Assembly (NCBI GenBank): GCA_044349205.1
Contig: JBIKRJ010000014.1
Span: 1-21,362, forward strand
Origin: UBA9547 sp044349205
GTDB lineage: Bacteria > Bacteroidota > Bacteroidia > Cytophagales > UBA9547
Length of the DNA: 21,362 nucleotides
Reading direction: 5' to 3'
In this document: piece after piece, positions 17,801 through 21,362 of the stretch
Numbering within the stretch: the stretch's first letter is position 1
How the letters are laid out: every line of letters begins with the position of its first letter
Position numbers and translations under genes: made by a program
The notes under the pieces: generated by a model
What the model saw: the letters and a program-made list of their open reading frames with translations, nothing else
What the model was told of the DNA's origin: nothing
The model's database searches: none

Positions 17801-18219
17801 GGACTTATACACCCTCTACAGGAGTTACATTGAATGGGACTTCTAATTCAATTACGGCTTCATTTGTGTCTGGTGCTGCTTCTGGCAATTTGACTGTGAA
17901 GGCCTCTAATAGCTGTGGTACAAGTTCTGCTTCGCCTGCTAGAACCATCTCCGTAACAAAAGCTACAGGAGTTGAGGAATTGTGGTTGACTTACGGTTTG
18001 TCTGTCTCTCCCAATCCATCTGCTTCCGATTTTACATTGCGTATCAACCAAATTTCACCTGTCAGCTTGGTTGTGTACAACACCATTGGCGAGCCAGTTG
18101 AAGTTTTGTCATCCCTTAACGATCAGTTAAGTTTTGGAAACAATTTGGTACCAGGCGTTTACATGGTAAAAGCTACCATAGCAGGAAAAAATGCTTCCTT
18201 CAAAATAGTGAAGCAATAA
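14809..18219 (+). CDS. Secreted multidomain GH18 chitinase with T9SS sorting domain
   Basis: This 1136-residue protein starts with a signal peptide (about 1-20, ending MSAAMSQ). A GH18 barrel (about 21-335) follows, with AVGGAD, the catalytic LDIDWEFP (D136, D138, proton donor E140), MAYDFPVY and IMIWDVAQD. The first Asp of the usual DxxDxDxE signature is Ala (A133). Next come an Ig-like region (about 340-475, with SWWTAAVGG and DTFYVQEV) and a jelly-roll-like module (about 480-680). Three tandem repeats of about 93-97 residues (about 684-966) carry one Cys near each end; the last two are nearly identical (VAGTKTGESYQA and TIAGTKTGESYQA). A PKD-like domain (about 970-1055) and a T9SS type A tail (SVSPNPS, YNTIGEPV, LVPGVYMVK) complete it. 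It should cleave chitin outside the cell or at its surface. A terminator follows. Confidence 0.93.
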   Translation: MRKTLQTTLLFFVGMSAAMSQKIVGYLPEYQWSTYGSNVQFDKLTDVNYAFMNPTTTGELSSDGTNVFGFDYNIFDQVKTRCVQNNVRFHLAVGGADPNGSRKQRLFNVCSNSTTRANFVNKLVAFAKTNKLAGLDIDWEFPTTTTEIAAHKSFISELRTKINSDYPGCILSIAVGGEYLTNPSHLQYIDASVFPLVDIVYIMAYDFPVYHTGAGAQHSSLTNAQGSMEAWNTKGVPYSKMILGVPFYGKSSDRTGVDQLYSVLSASNPATAFTADNMNYGGKTYYYNGKPTLESKVTMALGKGSQGIMIWDVAQDRKDQYSLLSVLKTKVDATCPVAQPNLGLDQSICKAGDTRVLDCGVDPTSTVTAKWYKDGTIINNATGRTYTASAAGQYKVVLSSGSCSKESVMNLSIGSSVTTQGASRCGTGDVTVSVATPATGSFSWWTAAVGGTQLGTGRSYLAPNLATTDTFYVQEVAANQKNFGLGRTDLIDNANNYAWQTKFGQFAQVITVNQNLSILSVKAFLLSGAAGQVVKVTVYNQDGQNIVAQGAAQTLSVTSSFFSPTVISAGINLSPGTYYLAIEGSVPNYATGSKANTIAMQTAPADQAVYSALDGTTTVMTMKGNAIQRFSATGYIDQPSPAGGQSGFYGQIFDVQIQTGTAASNCGRALAIATITSGATTSLGVDAQTKTVCVGNDGLVTVKSSEYGISYQAYIGTTAYGLPVSGTGSNITLTLPAADLTTFAGSNNFANVSVQATKAGCGPSTLSDTAGIRLSAKPNSALLASGSSVCSSVNSATVTVAGTKTGESYQAILGTASVGQLVTSTGGTVTLNVPVSSLASGWNTINVSASISGCSVVNLTDTARVRLSTLPSAALTVTGSRVCSNTNNATVTIAGTKTGESYQAFLGNTSAGTSVSSTGGNVSLSIPVSSLSAGWNTLSVRASIVGCSTVNLADTAAVSLSSAPVAPGTITGSASVIDNQSNVSYSVTPVANATSYVWTYTPSTGVTLNGTSNSITASFVSGAASGNLTVKASNSCGTSSASPARTISVTKATGVEELWLTYGLSVSPNPSASDFTLRINQISPVSLVVYNTIGEPVEVLSSLNDQLSFGNNLVPGVYMVKATIAGKNASFKIVKQ
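16879..17710 (+). repeat. Three tandem Ig-like repeats inside the chitinase gene
   Basis: The second and third units are clearly alike at the DNA level: GCTACTGTGACC occurs at 17194 and again at 17473, an offset of 279 bases (93 codons), followed by matching ACAAAAAC and GGAGAATC stretches. The first unit (from about 16879) is more divergent and about four codons longer. In the protein each unit has a Cys near its start (C693, C790, C883) and one near its end in a GC-S/G context, so an intra-domain disulfide is plausible. Confidence 0.85.
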
Positions 18220-18237
18220 GTTGTCTGACATTTTTTG

Positions 18238-18275
18238 CAATAAAGGCTAACTGAAAAGTTAGCCTTTATTGTTTG
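18238..18275 (+). terminator. Strong intrinsic terminator after the chitinase gene
   Basis: A perfect 14-bp stem, CAATAAAGGCTAAC (18238-18251) with GTTAGCCTTTATTG (18258-18271), closes a 6-base loop TGAAAA and is followed by TTTG. It starts 18 bases past the stop codon. The stem is symmetrical and A-rich on the 5' side, but no gene converges on it from the right. Confidence 0.88.
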
Positions 18276-18385
18276 TGCCAAACGGAATAGAAAGGATTTT
18301 TTTCAATTTGTTGCATAAGCAAATAGGCTTGTTTAAGGCCTAATTTTGGGCATTTTTTGTATCTTGTGACAAAATATTCCATTTG

Positions 18386-19849
18386 ATGTACCACCTGGAA
18401 ACCTGGTTGCTGTCTATTTCGGTGCTGATTACATTTAGCATTCTCATAGCCAAATTGAGCAACAACACAGGCCTTCCCATACTTATTTTATTCTTGGCTG
18501 TTGGCATGTTGGCTGGTTCCGAAGGGCCAGGTGGCATACATTTCAATAGTCATGAAATAGCCCAGTCAATTGGCATCATATCGCTCATTTTCATCCTTTT
18601 TTCAGGAGGTTTGGAAACTAAATGGGCAGAGGTGAGGCCTATTATGTGGCCTGCCATTTCGCTTTCTACTATTGGGGTGTTTCTGACTACACTGGCGGTG
18701 GGTGTTTTTGTTCATTTTGTTTTTGGCATCTCCTTCAAAGTTAGTTTGTTGTTGGGTGCGGTGGTGTCTTCTACCGATGCAGCCGCCGTTTTCTCTATTC
18801 TCAATACTCGGAAGTTGCGGTTGCGTGGCAGCGCGCGACCAATGTTGGAATTTGAATCTGGAACCAACGACCCAATGGCGGTTTTTTTGACTGTTGCGAT
18901 GATAGAAATCATCACGGGTCAATCGCATGGATTTTGGTCGCTGTGTTTCGACTTTGTAATGGAAATGGGAGTGGGGCTATTGGCAGGCGTGTTTATGGGT
19001 CGTTTGTTGGTTTTTTTGTTGAATAGGTCCAATTTCCCTATCGATGGATTTTATACCGTTTTTGCGCTTGCTTTTTCTGTGTTTATATACGCGCTTACTG
19101 TTTCGCTTCATGGCAGTGGTTTTTTGTCGGTTTACGTGGCAGGACTTATCGTTAACCACTACGAAGTGGTGCATAAAAAAGCGATAGTCCGTTTTTTTGA
19201 TGGGATTGCATGGCTTTCACAAATAGGCATGTTTTTGGCATTGGGCTTGTTGGTATTTCCGAGTGAGCTATTGGACAATATTTGGGGCGCCATCCTCATT
19301 GCGTTGTTTTTGATTTTGGTAGCAAGGCCTATTGGCGTGTTTGCATCACTCTTGTTTTTCAAGATACGGTTGAAAGAAATATCTTTTATTTCATTGGTCG
19401 GTTTGCGTGGTGCGGTGCCAATTATTTTGGCTACTTTTCCGATGATTGCAGGTATTCCAGAGGCCAACTGGATTTTCAATGTGGTATTTTTTATCGTCAT
19501 TTCTTCTGCCTTACTGCAAGGTTGGCCATTGCCGCTTTTGGCCAAGTGGCTACATATGGACAAGCCATACAAGAAAAAAATCACATCGCCCATAGAATTT
19601 AGCGACTACGAAAACAGCAACATGCAAATGTTCAATCTTTCCATTAGCGACCACAACCCATATATTGTCAAAAAACCAATTGTAGAAATTCCGATTTTGA
19701 GGGGGAGTTTGGTCGTGACGGTGTGTCGCGACGGCAAATATTTTGTGCCCAGCGGGGGTACTATTTTGGAAGTAGGCGACGAACTTCAAATTTTAGCCGA
19801 AGGCCGAAACGCCGAAAAACTGACCGCATTTTTCGAAGACACAGATTGA
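18386..19849 (+). CDS. CPA1-family K+(Na+)/H+ antiporter with C-terminal TrkA-C domain
   Basis: This inner-membrane antiporter of 487 residues expels K+ or Na+ in exchange for protons. Residues about 1-395 form roughly a dozen membrane segments with the CPA signatures: LFLAVGMLAGSEGPGG, LFSGGLET, SSTDAAAVF (D131) and the ion-site motif FESGTNDPMA (N161, D162). The last 75 residues are cytosolic: PIVEIPILRG, then SGGTILEVGDELQILAEG, which is the TrkA-C (RCK-C) fold thought to sense a ligand. This layout matches the NhaP2/CvrA type, but without that protein's further C-terminal domain, so substrate (K+ or Na+) is not certain. The ATG at 18386 is preferred over the TTG just before it. No clear consensus promoter is seen; a near match (TATCTTGT) lies about 20 bases upstream. 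Confidence 0.9.
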   Translation: MYHLETWLLSISVLITFSILIAKLSNNTGLPILILFLAVGMLAGSEGPGGIHFNSHEIAQSIGIISLIFILFSGGLETKWAEVRPIMWPAISLSTIGVFLTTLAVGVFVHFVFGISFKVSLLLGAVVSSTDAAAVFSILNTRKLRLRGSARPMLEFESGTNDPMAVFLTVAMIEIITGQSHGFWSLCFDFVMEMGVGLLAGVFMGRLLVFLLNRSNFPIDGFYTVFALAFSVFIYALTVSLHGSGFLSVYVAGLIVNHYEVVHKKAIVRFFDGIAWLSQIGMFLALGLLVFPSELLDNIWGAILIALFLILVARPIGVFASLLFFKIRLKEISFISLVGLRGAVPIILATFPMIAGIPEANWIFNVVFFIVISSALLQGWPLPLLAKWLHMDKPYKKKITSPIEFSDYENSNMQMFNLSISDHNPYIVKKPIVEIPILRGSLVVTVCRDGKYFVPSGGTILEVGDELQILAEGRNAEKLTAFFEDTD

Positions 19850-19865
19850 GGAAGTTTTGAAAATC

Positions 19866-19898
19866 GCTTCGACAAGCTCAGCAACTCTGCTTCGGCAG
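19866..19898. repeat. REP-like pair of small hairpins
   Basis: Right after the antiporter gene lie GCTT-CGAC-AAGC (19866-19877, within GCTTCGACAAGCTCAGC) and CTGC-TTCG-GCAG (19887-19898), the second a stem with a UUCG tetraloop. Sequences containing CTTCGACAAGCTCAG are, as I recall, a common dispersed intergenic repeat in Bacteroidota. The hairpins are seen; membership of a repeat family needs a genome-wide search. Confidence 0.45.
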
Positions 19899-19994
19899 GT
19901 ACAACTGGTTTTATATTGAAAATGGGAGAGATGGGTAGGAACTGTCAGGTGATAACACCCGACGGGGCAGAGATTATCTTCAGATAGAAGCAGA

Positions 19995-20573
19995 TTGATT
20001 ACAGCTCAAAAAATGCTACAAGTTCCACTCGAAGAAAGTGAACGATTTGTAAATACAAAAATTCACAGGGCGAGTGAAAAGCTGTTTTCAAATACCTTAA
20101 AAGCAATTAAAAATGATCTTGAAAAGATTCAAAAAGCAATTCTTGAATTGATTAAAGCGGATGAAGAATTAAGCCGGTTGTTTGGTATTGTTACTTCTGT
20201 AGCAGGAATTGGAGAAGTAACAGCTATTGGAATCATTATTTCAACAAACGAATTTAAAGACATTAATGATTCTAAAAAATATGCTTGTTATGCGGGAGTA
20301 GCCCCATTTGTGAGGGAATCTGGCATATTCAGAGGGAAAGGGCGAGTCTCTTCTATGGCAAATAAAACTGTAAAATCTTTATTACTCATGGCTTCATTAT
20401 CTGCTATCAAATACAATGAATCCATTAAGGCATACGATGAAAGAAAAGTAGCCGAAGGGAAAAATAAAATGTCGGTATTAAATGCAGTAAGAAATAAACT
20501 TATTCATTGCATTTTCTCCTGCGTAAAACAAAATATAAAATATGAAAAATTTTATACCAAATCACTTGTTTGA
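19995..20573 (+). pseudogene. IS110-family transposase, N-terminally truncated remnant
   Basis: The 192 residues match the C-terminal two-thirds of IS110/IS116/IS902 transposases: a coiled-coil linker (LKAIKNDLEKIQKAILELI), then the Transposase_20 domain with VTSVAGIGEVTAIGI, YACYAGVAPF, GKGRVSSMANKTVKSLL and NKMSVLNAVRNKL. The N-terminal DEDD (RuvC-like) domain, about 130 residues in full-length relatives, is absent. The 145 bases upstream show no trace of it in any frame, and the reading frame meets a TAA at 19953. The protein can therefore not carry out recombination, and the TTG at 19995 is probably not a true start. The piece is visibly richer in A and T than its neighbours, consistent with transfer. 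It sits beside a tRNA gene, a common landing site. Confidence 0.82.
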
Positions 20574-20850
20574 ATCATAGAAATCAAAGGCGAGAACTTT
20601 GCCCAATTTCTTTGCCGTGTAAGGTGTTACCAACTGACAAAAATACCTATCAACAATTCGTTTAATCTCGACTTTCAACCTTGTCTGGTATACGTACCTA
20701 CCACGGGGGTACATACGTGTGCGAGCGGTTGAAATAGCTGTTTTCAACAGCTAAAACATTTACTTTGGGCTTGTTGAATTGGGGCGTTGAAAACGCCGTT
20801 ACTCGTTGCAAAGGAGTGCGATAGAAGCAACCGCACATTATCTTGTAAAT
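20574..20850. other. Structured, apparently non-coding region next to the IS110 remnant
   Basis: No convincing gene is present. The stretch is dense in short perfect inverted repeats: GGTA/TACC (20687-20698), TAGCTGTT/AACAGCTA (20735-20753, 3-base loop), GGCGTT/AACGCC (20783-20797, 3-base loop), and two interleaved pairs, GTTGC (20805-20809) with GCAAC (20827-20831) and GTGCG (20816-20820) with CGCAC (20832-20836). The last two overlap in a pseudoknot-like order. Possible readings are the non-coding end of the transposon, a dispersed repeat, or a small RNA. No TAnnTTTG box is evident to drive it. Confidence 0.4.
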
Positions 20851-20853
20851 AAA

Positions 20854-20877
20854 AAAGCCCTGTATGAACAGGGCTTT
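20854..20877 (-). terminator. Intrinsic terminator of the tRNA-Arg gene
   Basis: On the minus strand, AAAGCCCTG and CAGGGCTTT form a perfect 9-bp stem around the loop TTCATA, followed by a run of T. It begins two bases past the tRNA 3' end, so it ends transcription immediately after the tRNA. Confidence 0.9.
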
Positions 20878-20878
20878 G

Positions 20879-20952
20879 TGTACGCGTAGGGATTCGAACC
20901 CCAAACCTCCTGATCCGTAGTCAGGTGCTCTATCCAATTGAGCTACGCATAC
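20879..20952 (-). tRNA. tRNA-Arg(ACG)
   Basis: The 74 bases fold into a full cloverleaf. The acceptor stem is GTATGCG with CGCGTAC (one G-U pair), and the D stem is GCTC/GAGC. The anticodon stem CCTGA/TCAGG has the loop CTACGGA, giving anticodon ACG (read as ICG after deamination, for CGU, CGC and CGA). The variable loop has 5 bases and the T arm contains TTCGAAT. The discriminator base is A. CCA is not encoded, so it must be added by the nucleotidyltransferase. Confidence 0.97.
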
Positions 20953-20964
20953 GAATTGGGAGTG

Positions 20965-20994
20965 CAAAAGTAAGGTTTTTGTTGAAATTACAAA
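20965..20994 (-). promoter_or_regulatory. tRNA-Arg promoter
   Basis: On the minus strand a -33 TTTG (20994-20991) and an exact -7 box TACTTTTG (20972-20965) are 18 bases apart, close to the Bacteroidota optimum. Transcription would start a few bases ahead of the tRNA 5' end at 20952. The -33 side overlaps the last codons of the DUF4139 gene, which has no room for its own terminator. Confidence 0.75.
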
Positions 20995-21362
20995 CCCATA
21001 ATTTGTTTGTTTTTAGGATATTTTACGCTGAATCGGAATCTCAACTTTTTGGTTTCAGATGGGTTTAATTTCAATTTCCAAAGCAATTTTCCAAATTCAG
21101 CTTGGTAGTTTCCTTCGCCCTTGTCCAATACTTCCACTTCTATGTCGCTATTTTTCGAAATGGGCAATTGGTCTTCCAATTCTATGAAAATACTTTCCGA
21201 TTTTCCGTTGCGTATCGTGATTTCGTAGGCGTATTCGTCTTTTCTAAACGAGCCCAAAACTTTCTTGGAAGTGAAATCTTTGATGTTCTCTCGCTTCACA
21301 ACTACTTTCTTGTCTCTTCCAAGCGATACATACAGGGTGTCGGAAGTTTTTTGTGGGTCTAT
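20988..21362 (-). CDS. DUF4139 / MuiA-like protein, C-terminal part (5' end off the right edge)
   Basis: The frame stays open to base 21362 and gives the last 124 residues of a larger protein. The visible part has SLGRDKKVVVKRE, SKKVLGSFRKDEYAYEITIRN and IELEDQLPISKNSDIEVEV, ending in a beta-rich tail (WKLKLNPSETKKLRFRFSVKYP). This is the C-terminal half of the DUF4139 domain found in proteins annotated as mucoidy inhibitor MuiA family. Their usual length is about 500-650 residues, normally with a signal peptide, so most of this one lies outside. The GTG at 21299 lies within the conserved part and is not the start. Molecular function of the family is not established. Confidence 0.85.
   Translation of the reverse strand: MDPQKTSDTLYVSLGRDKKVVVKRENIKDFTSKKVLGSFRKDEYAYEITIRNGKSESIFIELEDQLPISKNSDIEVEVLDKGEGNYQAEFGKLLWKLKLNPSETKKLRFRFSVKYPKNKQIMGL

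Noticed and set aside
19921..19987. Short frame of about 21 codons (starting MGEMGRNCQV) before the IS110 remnant
   Set aside because: Too short, not in frame with the transposase, and without a promoter; could be a relic of some other gene but nothing supports it.
19850..19994. Possibility that the transposase is frameshifted rather than truncated
   Set aside because: The upstream bases do not encode the DEDD-domain motifs in any frame and the space is too short for about 130 missing residues.
20562..20967. Two overlapping minus-strand open frames of 61 and 89 codons
   Set aside because: One runs straight through the tRNA-Arg and its terminator, and both cover the hairpin-rich stretch. They look like translated non-coding DNA. 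A dispersed repeat would give similar spurious proteins in other genomes.

Overview
The window looks like chromosome from a member of the Bacteroidota, probably Cytophagales-like. Four things point that way. A secreted chitinase carries a C-terminal type IX secretion (T9SS) sorting domain. Several genes are preceded by perfect TAnnTTTG -7 boxes, typical of the Bacteroidota primary sigma factor. Shine-Dalgarno sequences are largely absent. The polA, tdk, def and DUF4139 sequences have the Bacteroidota style. Most of the window is ordinary core genome; one short accessory scar lies at about 19.85-20.85 kb.

Layout. (1) 1-2237 (-): a membrane-anchored PAS/GAF/PAS histidine kinase, cut by the left edge before its ATPase domain. 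(2) 2498-5338 (+): DNA polymerase I with all three activities intact. (3) 6890-5339 (-): a tight three-gene operon of peptide deformylase, thymidine kinase and a conserved protein of unknown role; its last stop codon abuts the polA stop. (4) 7015-8175 (+): an exported TPR-like protein starting at TTG. (5) 8226-9746 (+): cofactor-independent phosphoglycerate mutase, with a promoter so close that its mRNA is probably leaderless. (6) 9878-14280 (+): dabA-dabB, the two subunits of an energy-coupled inorganic-carbon (CO2 hydration/bicarbonate accumulation) complex, with the zinc-site residues of DabA intact. A small coiled-coil protein converges on dabB from the other strand. (7) 14809-18219 (+): a 1136-residue GH18 chitinase with tandem Ig-like repeats and a T9SS tail, closed by a strong terminator. 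(8) 18386-19849 (+): a CPA1-type K+(Na+)/H+ antiporter with a TrkA-C domain.

(9) 19850-20850 is the accessory stretch: REP-like small hairpins, an N-terminally truncated IS110-family transposase, and about 270 bp of structured, apparently non-coding DNA. It ends at the terminator of a tRNA-Arg(ACG) gene on the minus strand (20952-20879). The right edge holds the C-terminal part of a DUF4139 protein (-).

Most genes here are independent housekeeping units. The clearest functional pair is dabA/dabB: DabB should conduct protons (or another cation) to drive CO2 hydration by the zinc site of cytosolic DabA, supplying bicarbonate for carboxylation reactions. No wholly new multigene system is evident. 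The least explained sequences are the structured DNA at 20.58-20.84 kb, the inverted repeat that encloses the dabA -7 box, and the conserved unknown protein behind tdk.
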